Assembly (NCBI RefSeq): GCF_011493005.1
Contig: NZ_CP049159.1
Coordinates: 248,001 to 312,000, forward strand
DNA length: 64,000 nucleotides
From: Caballeronia sp. SBC1
Lineage (GTDB): Bacteria > Pseudomonadota > Gammaproteobacteria > Burkholderiales > Burkholderiaceae
Direction: 5' to 3'
The stretch's first letter is position 1; the number at the start of each line of letters is the position of its first letter. The position numbers and the translations under genes are program-made. The notes below the pieces were generated by a model, which saw only the letters and a list, made by a program, of their open reading frames with translations, did no database searches and was not told the origin of the DNA. This document shows positions 17,377 through 26,196 of this stretch, in pieces.

Positions 17377-18240
17377 ATGGACGTCGAACTCGCACGCACG
17401 TTTCTCCAGGTGGTCAGGTCGGGAAGCCTGGTCTCGGCAGCCGCGCAACTGCACGTCACCCAGACCGCGGTAACCGCACGAATCAAGAACCTCGAGGCGC
17501 AACTGAAATGTCGCCTGTTCGAGCGCAACAAAGCGGGCGCGCGGCTCACTACAGATGGCGAAAAATTCCTCGGCTACGCCAGCCAGCTCGTCCAGACCTG
17601 GGAGGCGGCGTGCCGCGATCTACCATTGCCAAGCGGCTATGACGACATGTTTACGTTCGGTGCGGACGCGAGTCTCGCGAATCCACTCGTCCTGCATTGG
17701 GCCGCCAGGTTGCGCCAGGAGCTCGCTACCTATGCGGTGCGCGCGGAGTTGGGAGACGGTGCTGTGCTCCAGCAAAAGGTGCGCGGCGGAGTGCTCGATG
17801 CGGCACTCGTATACGGACCAGAGTATGTCGCGGGCATTCAGGTCGAGGAGATAGTGGAGGAAAAGCTGGTGCTGATCCGGACGTCACAAAAACCGGGACC
17901 GTATGTCTATGTAGACTGGGGCCCCGAATACAGACGACAGCACGACATATCGCTGCCCGAGTACGCGAAGTCGTCGCTGTATTTCAACCTCGGCCCGCTG
18001 GCTCTGCAATACATCCTTCAGTTCGGAGGTTCGGGCTATTTCAGAACACGAGTCGTCAAGTCTTACCTCGATCATGGCGTCCTCGAACGAGTCGTCGAAG
18101 CACCCGAATTCTCATATCCCGTGTACGTCGTCTATCCGCGATCGTCGAGCAGAACCGGCTTGCAAGCGGCGCTGAACATCTTGCGGCAAGTTGTGAAGGA
18201 GGACGCCGACTGGTCGCAGCGATGGGACTTTCTCGTCTAG
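17377..18240 (+). CDS. LysR-family transcriptional regulator
   Basis: 287 residues from the ATG at 17377. The N-terminal winged helix-turn-helix (DVELARTFLQVVRSGSLVSAAAQLHVTQTAVTARIKNLEAQLKCRLFER) is textbook LysR. The effector domain (about 90-285) begins LPSGYDDMFTFGADASLANPLVLHWAARLRQEL. LysR proteins bind a small effector and usually act on a divergent gene; here that neighbour is the small membrane protein gene at 17029. Effector unknown. Confidence 0.9.
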   Translation: MDVELARTFLQVVRSGSLVSAAAQLHVTQTAVTARIKNLEAQLKCRLFERNKAGARLTTDGEKFLGYASQLVQTWEAACRDLPLPSGYDDMFTFGADASLANPLVLHWAARLRQELATYAVRAELGDGAVLQQKVRGGVLDAALVYGPEYVAGIQVEEIVEEKLVLIRTSQKPGPYVYVDWGPEYRRQHDISLPEYAKSSLYFNLGPLALQYILQFGGSGYFRTRVVKSYLDHGVLERVVEAPEFSYPVYVVYPRSSSRTGLQAALNILRQVVKEDADWSQRWDFLV

Positions 18241-18424
18241 GGTTATACCGGGCTCGCGCGCTCATGACCGGTCGTCTGCACTCCCCGTTTCGAACCAGCC
18301 ATGGCAGCTTGTATTGTTACTATCGCGGGCGTGCATGGCCCTGTGCGCCGCGTGTGCTGTCCCCAATCAGCCCAAGCGCGCGTCACGCCAAGCTCCCCGT
18401 TCCTGCGCATGCAGGACTCTCTCA

Positions 18425-18445
18425 TATCTATCACCATATAATAGA
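18425..18445. promoter_or_regulatory. Degenerate counterpart of the marR1 upstream site
   Basis: This stretch aligns base for base with 4565-4585 upstream of marR copy 1 but has lost much of its symmetry. It ends 35 bp before the MarR start. Confidence 0.35.
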
Positions 18446-18480
18446 ATTTCAATCTAGGTTCCTGACTGGACTTTTTCCCC

Positions 18481-18894
18481 ATGAAAGAAGCTTTTCGCAC
18501 ACTAAGCAAAGAGAACTTCGAACAGCTGTCCGAGTTTCGCTACCAGATGCGGCGATTCGAGCGGTTCTCCGAGCAAGCAGCTCAGGACGAAGGCATTACG
18601 CCGCTGCAGTATTTGTTGTTGTTGCATATCAAGGGTTATCCGGACCGCGATTGGGCAACTGTGGGCGAACTGGCTGAGCGGCTTCAGGCGCATCACCACG
18701 GCGTCGTTGCGCTCGTGTCGCGGTGCGAAGCGCTGGACCTGGTCAAGAGAAAGCCTAGCGAAATTGATCGCCGCCAGGTCGAGGTTCATTTGCTGAAACC
18801 CGGAGAAAAAATCCTCTCGCGGCTAGCCGAATTGCATCGGGCAGAACTGAAGTCGCTCGCGGGCACCTTCCGCGTTCCGCAGGTCGATCTTTAG
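18481..18894 (+). CDS. MarR-family transcriptional regulator, copy 2
   Basis: 137 residues, about 90% identical to the MarR at 4620-5033. It differs mainly in the first 20 residues (AFRTLSKENFEQ versus AVRGLSKEDFAQ) and at scattered sites (AERLQAHHHGVV, LDLVKRK). The recognition helix and wing are conserved, so it probably binds the same operator. Its partner ClC gene is broken, so it may survive as a stand-alone regulator. The insertion just after its stop contains CTTTGCTG-N6-CAGCAAAG. Confidence 0.92.
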   Translation: MKEAFRTLSKENFEQLSEFRYQMRRFERFSEQAAQDEGITPLQYLLLLHIKGYPDRDWATVGELAERLQAHHHGVVALVSRCEALDLVKRKPSEIDRRQVEVHLLKPGEKILSRLAELHRAELKSLAGTFRVPQVDL

Positions 18895-18997
18895 ATCGGT
18901 GCATGCCGACACTGCCCACCTTTGCTGGCGTTTCAGCAAAGTCACGCCGTTCCGGCAGCCGATGCAACAAACAAATCTGAATTGATCAGGAGTTAAT

Positions 18998-19281
18998 GTG
19001 CACGAAAACGCTTCACGAGGTGCTTTTGCAGCGAATGCTCATCTGCCGCGCATCAAGGCGATTGCGATAGTGATCGGCGCGTTGAGCACGGTCACGGCCT
19101 ATGTCCTGCTCCACCTGATCAATTTTTTCACCAACTTTTTTTCTTCCAGTCCCTGTCGTTCGCGAATCACTCGCCTGCGGGAAATACCCTCGGTCTTTGG
19201 GTGATCGTGATTCCCGTGATCGGTGGGCCTGGTAATCGGACTGATCGCGCGCTATGGCCAGCGAATCCATCCGCGGGAGCC
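18998..19281 (+). pseudogene. Truncated, frameshifted ClC channel gene
   Basis: The first ~50 codons match the ClC gene at 5075, including the ribosome binding site and GTG. A one-base loss in the CTTTT run near 19136-19142 then shifts frame, and extra G/C bases near 19226 and 19258 shift it again. Similarity ends abruptly at about 19281, just after the codons matching residues 87-91 of the intact copy. About 85% of the gene is missing, so no channel can be made. Confidence 0.9.
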
Positions 19282-19330
19282 CGACTGTGCTCGCATACAT
19301 GGGCCTGCGGACTAAGCCTGGTTTAAGTAA

Positions 19331-19344
19331 CAGAATCTATTCTG
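19331..19344. promoter_or_regulatory. Perfect 14-bp palindrome before the structured RNA
   Basis: CAGAAT-CT-ATTCTG directly precedes the structured region; TATTCT within it could serve as a -10 element. Role inferred from position only. Confidence 0.3.
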
Positions 19345-19347
19345 AAC

Positions 19348-19514
19348 GTGAGGGGCACGCGCGCTCCGCGTCGCGAGCCCCTCCTGGGCCGGCATCTTTC
19401 GTTGGCGGCCCGCGGATGGTCCAACCTCGGATAGCGAAGTGGCCAGTGGGACCTCCACCACTTGGCTATGCAGACCATCTGCTTTGGGCCCGACAGAAAC
19501 GCCGGGCCCTTTTT
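19348..19514 (+). ncRNA. Candidate structured RNA ending in an intrinsic terminator
   Basis: Successive stems are visible by eye. GAGGGGC (19350-19356) pairs with GCCCCTC (19377-19383) around an inner ACGCG/CGCGT hairpin. GGGCCG (19386) pairs with CGGCCC (19406). GCGGATGGTC (19412-19421) pairs with GACCATCTGC (19473-19482) with one G-U. Inside that arm ATAGC-G-AAGTGG pairs with CCACTT-G-GCTAT. A terminator follows. No long coding frame is needed to explain this. It could be a small RNA or a 5' leader; the next gene is 430 bp away behind its own palindrome, so a free RNA is favoured. No known RNA family was recognised. Confidence 0.45.
19486..19514 (+). terminator. Rho-independent terminator
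   Basis: GGGCCCG, 10-base loop, CGGGCCC, then TTTTT: a canonical intrinsic terminator closing the structured region. Confidence 0.8.
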
Positions 19515-19736
19515 ACAATGTCGTGGGCGCACAAGCTGAGCTGCCGCGTTCCACTTCCGTTAGGTGAATCCAACCCTTTGGTTGGGTGATCGTTCTGTTG
19601 CGCACATTTAAACGGGCTCTTTAAATCAGACCCGCTGCCGGGTGCCGCGCCGCTTGGCGGCCTTGCCTTCCGAGCATGCTCGATGCATGCGGTTTAACGG
19701 AATCGAAGAACCGAAACAAGGTGAGTTTTTGTTATT

Positions 19737-19755
19737 TACATCATGTTATGATATA
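19737..19755. promoter_or_regulatory. Type A palindrome upstream of DUF1840 copy 2
   Basis: TACATCATGTTATGATATA; a TATCCT -10-like hexamer lies 24 bp from its centre, close to the geometry seen at 7946. Confidence 0.6.
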
Positions 19756-19943
19756 CATAACATCGTGTCTATCCTGAAGCGTCGAGTCACGTTTCGCTTC
19801 TCATAGATGGATGATCGGACCACGGATTCTGGACAGACGGTTTCGGTTCCCGACCGCCCCGGTTCGTCGTCGTGACGTGCCTGCGCGAGAGCATCCGACG
19901 CAACGTGGCACGAGGTGGTAACGAAAACAGGAGGATAAATATC

Positions 19944-20264
19944 ATGCTAATCACATTTCAATCGAATGCCACACCCAATGTCTTGATGCTCAAGGATCTC
20001 GCAAGCTATCTGCTGGCAATTGTAGGCAAGCGGCTAAATACCCGTGGCGTCATCACCCATGGCGAATTGCCGCACGTCATCAATCGCCTTGAGACCGCGA
20101 TCTCGGAGGACGAAAAAGCGGCAGTTGAACACGATGAGCTCCACCGTTCGGTGCACAGCGGTCATCACGAACATCCTGCAGGACTATCTCAACGGGCCTA
20201 TCCTTTTCTCGACATGCTGCGTGAAGCAAATAAGCAAAATGCCGACATCATTTGGGGCCTCTGA
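19944..20264 (+). CDS. DUF1840 domain protein, copy 2
   Basis: 106 residues, ATG after AGGAGGATAAATATC. The same fold and length as copy 1 at 8094 (MLITFQSNATPNVLMLKDLASYLLAIVGKRL...AYPFLDMLREANKQNADIIWGL), with divergence concentrated in the middle. Being intact and behind its own type A palindrome, it is likely expressed with copy 1. Role unknown. Confidence 0.85.
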   Translation: MLITFQSNATPNVLMLKDLASYLLAIVGKRLNTRGVITHGELPHVINRLETAISEDEKAAVEHDELHRSVHSGHHEHPAGLSQRAYPFLDMLREANKQNADIIWGL

Positions 20265-20471
20265 CGAGAACTTTGATTTTCAGCACCGCCGATCACGGAG
20301 AACCAAGCTATCGCTCGGCGCTACCAGTCATTGTCTCAATCTGCTCAATTCGTCGACGTGAAGGACATCTCAAGAAAAAGCGAGGATCTAGCCGGCTATG
20401 CGCCTTCGGTCCGAGCAGCCTACGAGCGGTTCTGATGCTTGGGCTGCGCTCCATTAACGGCTGATCGACGT

Positions 20472-20604
20472 CATTCTGCATCGGAAGGGCGCGAAAACGA
20501 TGCGACCCACGTCGTGACATTGCACCAGTGATGAAGGCTCGCCAGGGACTTTCGCGTTGCTGACGCTTTCGAAGAGGCTTGAGATGAACCAATCGGCAGC
20601 ATTG
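20472..20604. repeat. ~130-bp dispersed repeat, copy 1
   Basis: About 75-80% similar to 28372-28505; both run from CATCGGAA(A/G)GG..GCGAAAACGA to GAAGAGG(C/A)TTGAGATGAAC and on to GCATTGC. The second copy abuts an IS5-family relic, so this may be the end of a transposon-borne sequence. Confidence 0.6.
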
Positions 20605-21006
20605 CGTTTGTTCGCAACCACGTTGGCCATCCTTGGGCTAAGCGGACCGGGACGGGGTGCGGCGAATGAGATAGTGTCAATCCGTGACTGTGCGGCAATT
20701 TCGTGTGCAGACTGCGGTGCCGGGTGCAGTGGTCCGATGCCGAGCAGGCGCGTACCTCGCGCAGTCAGGCAGACTGCGCCCTACGCAGGTGGCGCTTCGG
20801 CAACGCTTATCGGACCATACGGCAGCCTCCTGCCAGACTTGCCATTCAGTGGTCCGATCGTATGCACCGGATGGCCGATTCGCGACAGCGCCGCATCGCA
20901 TGGTCGTTGTATCGACGACGCAGCAAAGGGGGCGTCAAGCGCAGGCGAGCATGTGATTTTCATTTGGCCCGCGGTGTGAGGACGACCCTGTCCCGCTCAT
21001 TCAGGA
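20605..21006. other. Gap without a supportable gene
   Basis: About 400 bp. A plus-strand VSIRDC..SCADCGAGC string near 20670 resembles one near 11230, but neither forms a recognisable protein. Confidence 0.35.
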
Positions 21007-21165
21007 TCAGCGCTGTGCATGCGGTTGACTGCGGCCGTCTCTGCGGCGTGCTCGCGCAACAATTCGTTCGCGAAGAGATTGTCGACGCCATTGGCCGATG
21101 ACTAACAGAGCTACCAACGCGAACGCCATCGCCGCGACAACAATCGGCACCATTAAATCGACCAT
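21007..21165 (-). CDS. 52-aa single-helix membrane microprotein, second copy
   Basis: ATG at 21165 after ACGGAGGCGTAT. The helix (LMVPIVVAAMAFALVALLVIG) is followed by QWRRQSLRERIVARARRRDGR, the same length (52 aa) and layout as the gene at 3046. It is the last member of a minus-strand cluster behind the type A palindrome at 21810: two-helix protein, USP fragment, this gene. Function unknown. Confidence 0.6.
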   Translation of the reverse strand: MVDLMVPIVVAAMAFALVALLVIGQWRRQSLRERIVARARRRDGRSQPHAQR

Positions 21166-21198
21166 ATACGCCTCCGTTTTTGAGATTTCTCGGGCAGC

Positions 21199-21384
21199 TT
21201 ATCCGTAAAGATCGAACCTGATCGCGTACAGGACATTGAACCTGGGTGCCCAATACGAGCAGTCGAGAATCGGAAGTAGGCGGTTCTCGGCGTCTGGTTG
21301 CTTCGCGAGTAACGCACCGCAGCGTAACGCAGTCCCACCTTCCGGCCTTGCGCCGTAACACAGCAGATCCGAATAAACGGTGGC
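21199..21384 (-). pseudogene. Universal stress protein, N-terminal fragment
   Basis: SDLLCYGARPEGGTALRCGALLAKQPDAENRLLPILDCSYWAPRFNVLYAIRFDLYG aligns with the first ~60 residues of the USP at 3886 (DRILLCYDATPEGQAALRCGAELAKRL...). It stops where the intact copy has FDIDEEG. The remaining two thirds are missing; the 52-aa gene follows 33 bp later, so an internal deletion removed the C-terminal part. Confidence 0.8.
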
Positions 21385-21498
21385 ATGGTCGTTTCCTCGC
21401 GAGAGCACAGTCGGCAGTCCAATCAGTTCCGCGCCCCCTTCGGTGATTTTGATCACGCCGACCGTCCAGCGTCGATCCGTGTGACTCTCAAGTGGTCT

Positions 21499-21684
21499 CT
21501 ATGTGATCAGCGGAACAGCTTCGATCAATGCGATGCCCAAGAGTGCGCCCATCGCTGCGCCAAGCATTTTCGGATGCCACCGGTCGAGATGTAATGCACT
21601 GAGCAGACCGCCAAGCAGAATAACTCCGAGCAATGCAAAGACGATCACCAGATACCCGATTTCGAAATCATTGTTGATAATCAC
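21499..21684 (-). CDS. 61-aa two-helix membrane protein, copy 2
   Basis: GTG start with AAGGAGGCAAC upstream. Two helices flank LHLDRWHPK. About two thirds of its residues match the copy at 3611, and the length is identical. A perfect type A palindrome lies 125 bp upstream. It is followed by a USP fragment and the 52-aa microprotein gene, so the module parallels that at 3046-4383 in a different order. Confidence 0.75.
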   Translation of the reverse strand: MIINNDFEIGYLVIVFALLGVILLGGLLSALHLDRWHPKMLGAAMGALLGIALIEAVPLIT

Positions 21685-21809
21685 GTTGCCTCCTTCACTA
21701 CGGCCTCGATCTGCACGTCCAATGTGCGGAAAGTCCATCCATTGCCTCGTTCCAACTGTCACACCATTGGCAGTTGCAGGCTTGAGTTTCACTGTCGTTA
21801 CGTTATTTT

Positions 21810-21828
21810 TATATCATGTCATGATATA
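21810..21828. promoter_or_regulatory. Type A palindrome, perfect copy
   Basis: TATATCATGTCATGATATA, a perfect 9+1+9 inverted repeat upstream of the minus-strand two-helix/USP/microprotein cluster. Confidence 0.7.
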
Positions 21829-22066
21829 CAGATGCAAGATCCACGCACGAATTTTGTGCCCATGCGTATTACAAGCAGCGTATCGTCGATGCCGTCGAAG
21901 GTGACACTGTTCTGACGGACATTTTTCATATCAACTGGGCGAGAGGTGCGCGGGTCCGCGTATGTCACAACAGCGTCACGCGCGGCGAAAGAGGTGATCC
22001 GTTTGGATCGGAAAAGACCGTGATCGGAGACGGGGAAGGCCACCCAATCTATCTGTTCAGCACCGA

Positions 22067-22222
22067 CTCGCCGCTGCGTTCGATGACGGCGATTTTGAAG
22101 CCATGGCGCTGTACGCTGGAACTGGCGATGCTCGAATCGATTCCGTCACCGGCGCGGCCGAGAGATTTCATCGCATCGCAACCGACGCCGCGACCCTTCT
22201 CAGCGCTGGCCCCGTCAGCTGA
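22067..22222 (+). pseudogene. Nitronate monooxygenase C-terminal fragment
   Basis: The frame LAAAFDDGDFEAMALYAGTGDARIDSVTGAAERFHRIATDAATLL resembles the end of 2-nitropropane dioxygenase/nitronate monooxygenase proteins (..FxxGDFExMxLYAGxGVxxI..). The FMN-binding body of the enzyme is not found upstream, so only a shard remains. Confidence 0.5.
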
Positions 22223-22268
22223 CAGACTGTGCAAGCGAAGCAATTCGCCAGCACCACGTGCAGATATA

Positions 22269-22287
22269 TGTATCGCATTGTCATATA
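22269..22287. promoter_or_regulatory. Weak AT-rich dyad upstream of HiPIP
   Basis: TGTATCGCATTGTCATATA, related to the type A/B palindromes but poorly symmetric, 217 bp before the HiPIP gene. Confidence 0.25.
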
Positions 22288-22504
22288 ATAAGTTGAGCAT
22301 CGGTGCTATCCACCGATGCTCAACGAAATCGTAAAACATGCTGATTTCGAGGCACGCGAAGCGCCAACAATCCGGCTATCCAATCGGTGGGTATGGCGTA
22401 TGCTGACCGGTCTTTCATGGACCGACAGGATCCAGTCAACGTGACCGGACAAAGCGCGGCACGCCTCGCATCCGTCGGCTCCATTTTCTACAGGAGTCCC
22501 TGCC

Positions 22505-22816
22505 ATGCCACTCTCCCGCCGGCATTTCATGATACTTGCCGCATCCGTCGCATCGACGACGGTTCTTTCCACTGAGGCGCGAGCCGACGCCCCGTTGCTC
22601 GCCGAGAACGATCCGACCGCACAGGCACTTGGCTACAAGATGGATGCGGCCAAAGTGGACAAGGCAAAGTTCGCCCAGTATCAGGCTGGGCAGACCTGCG
22701 CCAATTGCCAGTTGTATCAGGGCAAGCCCGGCTCGGAAACGGGCCCCTGCCCAACCTACGGCGGCAAGCTGGTTTATGCGAAGGGATGGTGTAGCGCTTA
22801 CGTGAAAAAGGCCTGA
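22505..22816 (+). CDS. High-potential iron-sulfur protein (HiPIP)
   Basis: 103 residues. A twin-arginine signal (LSRRHFMILAASVAS) targets the folded protein to the periplasm. C65, C68, C82 and C96 give the C-x2-C-x13-C-x13-C set that binds one [4Fe-4S] cluster, with the expected aromatic and Gly-rich surroundings (CANCQLYQG..GPCPTYGGKLVYAKGWCSAY). HiPIPs carry single electrons between periplasmic redox partners such as cytochrome complexes. Transcribed alone; length is typical. Confidence 0.92.
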   Translation: MPLSRRHFMILAASVASTTVLSTEARADAPLLAENDPTAQALGYKMDAAKVDKAKFAQYQAGQTCANCQLYQGKPGSETGPCPTYGGKLVYAKGWCSAYVKKA

Positions 22817-23059
22817 ATCCCGCGCGCTAATGCTCAGTCACATGGAGTCGCATGTTGCTGCATGAGTAACCCGTGTCGAACGAAACGGTACCCCCGCGGC
22901 AGTGCGTGTCGATGTCCTGTCGAGGTCCATCAGGCGTCGCTGCGGCCCGAGCGATGTCTGGATGTTTTTTCTCCTGTTTGGGCTGGGGTCAACTCGGCCC
23001 CGGACCATAGCGAATACCAGCGCAGAGTCGAGGCGCGGGTAGGCGTCAGGCAGCAATGA

Positions 23060-24100
23060 ATGTCGACCTTGAATCCAGGTCAATCCTGGCTGCAGGCATT
23101 TCCACCAACGGCCTTCGCGATGGTTATGGCGACAGGCATTGTCTCGATCGCGGCGCATCTCCTTAGCTACGACATCGTTGGATGGTTCCTGCTCGGCACC
23201 AATGCCTTGGCCTATCCCGCCCTGCTTGTCATTACGCTTTGCCGCCTTGTGCGCTATCCGCGCGCGGTGCATACCGATATCGTCGATCACGGCCGCTGGC
23301 CAGGTTTTCTCACTCTCGTCGCAGCGACCGCGGTGCTCGGCAGCCAACTGTCGATATATCATGTCCTGCCACAAGCTTTGCCGTGGCTGCTGGGTCTCGC
23401 GGCCGGACTCTGGCACGTCGTCACGTATAGGTTCCTCGCTGCAATGACCATTGGGCAAAGGAAGCCTGGTCTGCGCACCGGGCTCAACGGAACGTGGCTG
23501 CTGCTGGTCGTCGCCACCGAGTCCATTGCGGTCCTCGCGGCGGCCGTCGCATCGATCTACGGCGCTTCCACGCCACTCGATCTGCTGGCCCTCGCGGCGT
23601 GGCTGCTCGGCGGCAGCCTGTACATGATGCTGATCACGCTGATTTTCTATCGATGGTGCTTCGTGCCCTTGGCGACCGCGGACCTCACGGAGCCTTGGTG
23701 GATTAACATGCGAGCGATGGTCATTACTACGTTCGCCGGCAGCCGTCTCATTCTGGCCGGCCGCAGCTTGGCGGGTTGGCCGGGCGACGGCCAATTCGTG
23801 CTGTAGGTCCTGACTACCGCGTGCTGGGTCATGGCGACGTTCTGGATTCCTCTGCTCGCGGCTCTCTTCATCGAGAAACACGCCATCATTGGCGATCCAA
23901 TACACTACACGGCTGGCGAATGGTCCGTCGTATTTCCACTGGGCATGTACTCTGCCGCCACCTACACTTGCGCCGATGCGGGCCACGTTCCCTTTCTCGC
24001 CAACGTGGCCCGCATCACCGTTCTGATCGCCTCCGCGACGTGGATTCTGGCCTCTATCGGACTGCTGCGCTCGGCGCTCAGATCGGTCAAAGGAAAATGA
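23060..24100 (+). pseudogene. TDT/SLAC1-type transporter interrupted by one amber codon
   Basis: Codons 1-248 encode a membrane protein opening FPPTAFAMVMATGIVSIAAHLL, typical of tellurite-resistance/dicarboxylate (TDT) carriers, with about seven helices. A TAG at 23804-23806 ends it. The same frame resumes at once (VLTTACWVMATFWIPLLAALFIEKH.., VVFPLGMYSAATYTCADA) to a stop at 24100, giving a family-length 346-codon gene. No indel is needed: one base substitution explains the break. The product of the first part alone would lack the last helices. The weak upstream ribosome binding site leaves the start moderately certain. Confidence 0.85.
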
Positions 24101-24174
24101 CGGACCCGTATCAGGTCCCTCACGGTCAATCGAGCCGCCCTGTGCGTCCGAGGCTTTCGTTGCTTTTCTCCGCT

Positions 24175-26115
24175 TCAATGCGCTATCCGATGATCGATCA
24201 GCTCCTTGACGACGCGCGGATCTGCCAACGTAGAGACATCGCCCAGATTGTCGTAATCGCCATCAGCGATCTTCCGCAGGATGCGACGCATGATCTTGCC
24301 TGAGCGGGTCTTCGGCAGGACGGGTGCCCACTGAATGAAGTCAGGGCTGGCGATCGGGCCAATTTCCTTGCGCACCAGTGCCACCAGCGCCTCGCGCAAC
24401 ACGTCGGACGGTTCGACTCCGACCTTGAGCGTCACATAGGCGTAGATGCCCTGGCCTTTGAGCGCATGTGGGTAGCCGACCACTGCCGCCTCGGCAACAT
24501 CGGGATGCATGACCAATGCGCTTTCCACTTCGGCGGTACCAAGCCGATGCCCCGAGACGTTGACGACGTCGTCGATCCGTCCGGTGATCCAGTAGTCGCC
24601 GTCCGCGTCGCGATAGCAACCGTCCCCGGTGTAGTACTTGCCTTCGAACTGGCTGAAGTACTGCTGTCGCATGCGATCCGGTTCGCCATACACGTAACGC
24701 ATCTGTCCGGGCCAGGAATCGAGCATGCACAGGCTGCCTGCACCCGCCCCCTGGATCACCTCGCCCTTCTCGCCGATGAGCGCGGGCCGTACGGCGAAGA
24801 AAGGCCGCGTGGCCGCTCCGGGTTTGAGCGTCATGGCGCCCGGCAGCGGCGCAATCAGAATGCCGCCGGTTTCCGTTTGCCACCAGGTGTCGACCACGGG
24901 GCACCGCTTCTCGCCGACGACTTCGTAATACCATAACCACGCTGCTGGATTGATCGGTTCGCCTACCGTGCCCAGCAAACGCAGCGACTTGCGCGAGGTC
25001 TTCCTGACCGGCCCGTCTCCGTCGCGCACCAGGGCGCGGATCGCGGTTGGCGCGGTGTAGACGATTTGCACCTGATGCTTGTCGCACACCTGCCAGAACC
25101 GTGAACTGTCCGGATAGTTCGGTACACCCTCGAACATCACCGTGGTCGCGCCGTTGGCGAGGGGACCGTAGACGATATAGCTGTGTCCCGTCACCCAGCC
25201 AACGTCGGCAGTGCACCAGTAGACGTCACCATCGTGATAGTCGAAGACGTACTGGTGCGTCAGGGCGACGTACGTCAGATAGCCGCCCGTGGTGTGTACG
25301 ACCCCTTTGGGTTTGCCCGTCGAGCCCGAGGTGTAAAGGATATACAACGGATCCTCTGCATTCATTTCTTCTGGCGGGCAGTCTGCGGAGCTCTGATTCA
25401 TCAGATCCGCGTACCAATGATCGCGGCCTTCGCGCCATCCGACCTTGCCTCCCGTACGCTTGACCACAACGCACGTTTCGACTCCGGGGCATTTTTCCAT
25501 CGCCGCATCGGCATTCTCCTTCATCGATATCGCGCGACCGCCTCGCACGCCCTCGTCGGCCGTGATGAGAATGTTGGAAGCACAGCCCGTGAGGCGGCCT
25601 GCGAGCGCCTCGGGAGAGAAACCGCCGAACACCACGGAGTGAATTGCACCGATGCGCGCGCACGCGAGCATCGCAACAGCCGCCTCGGGGATCATCGGCA
25701 TGTAGATGGTCACACGGTCGCCGCGCTTGACGCCAAGCGCTTTCAGCACATTGGAGAACTTGCAGACTTCCGTATGAAGTTCGCAGTAGGTAAGGGTCCG
25801 GCTGACGGTGGGATCGTCGCCTTCCCAGATGATGGCCGCCTGATCGCCGCGCGTCTGCAAATGGCGATCGAGACAATTGCTGCAAGCGTTCAGCGTGCCG
25901 TCGTAGAACCATCGGACGTGCAGGTCATCGCTGGCAAATGAAACGTCTTTCACGCGTGTATACGGCCTGATCCAGTCGAGACGTTTGCCTTGCTCGCCCC
26001 AAAAGCCCTCCGGATCTTCTGCCGAACGCCGATACATCTCCTCGTAGCGAGCCTTATCGGCCCATGCATGCTTGGCCCAGTCCGCTGGCACAGGAAAGGT
26101 TTGATGCTCAGACAT
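24175..26115 (-). CDS. acs: Acetyl-CoA synthetase
   Basis: 646 residues; ATG at 26115 after AAGGAGGAAGCC. An AMP-forming ANL-family enzyme converting acetate, ATP and CoA to acetyl-Co[21 protein letters not shown] is the ATP/AMP loop, TWWQTETGG follows in the adenylation domain, and [38 protein letters not shown] marks the hinge. [15 protein letters not shown] near the end carries the catalytic lysine known to be switched off by acetylation. It is 81 bp downstream of the acetate permease gene, forming an acetate-scavenging operon. Confidence 0.96.
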   Translation of the reverse strand: MSEHQTFPVPADWAKHAWADKARYEEMYRRSAEDPEGFWGEQGKRLDWIRPYTRVKDVSFASDDLHVRWFYDGTLNACSNCLDRHLQTRGDQAAIIWEGDDPTVSRTLTYCELHTEVCKFSNVLKALGVKRGDRVTIYMPMIPEAAVAMLACARIGAIHSVVFGGFSPEALAGRLTGCASNILITADEGVRGGRAISMKENADAAMEKCPGVETCVVVKRTGGKVGWREGRDHWYADLMNQSSADCPPEEMNAEDPLYILYTSGSTGKPKGVVHTTGGYLTYVALTHQYVFDYHDGDVYWCTADVGWVTGHSYIVYGPLANGATTVMFEGVPNYPDSSRFWQVCDKHQVQIVYTAPTAIRALVRDGDGPVRKTSRKSLRLLGTVGEPINPAAWLWYYEVVGEKRCPVVDTWWQTETGGILIAPLPGAMTLKPGAATRPFFAVRPALIGEKGEVIQGAGAGSLCMLDSWPGQMRYVYGEPDRMRQQYFSQFEGKYYTGDGCYRDADGDYWITGRIDDVVNVSGHRLGTAEVESALVMHPDVAEAAVVGYPHALKGQGIYAYVTLKVGVEPSDVLREALVALVRKEIGPIASPDFIQWAPVLPKTRSGKIMRRILRKIADGDYDNLGDVSTLADPRVVKELIDHRIAH

Positions 26116-26196
26116 GGCTTCCTCCTTGAGGACGTTGCGCTGCCATGCCGGCGGCGGAGGCGCCCTTCGGCACGCTGCCCCGCCGGCGCCCAACCG

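Noticed and set aside
22838..24178. Long 446-codon minus-strand open frame
   Set aside because: It lies antisense to the TDT transporter, is rich in Arg/Gln/Gly/His, and has no domain; the transporter frame explains the sequence.
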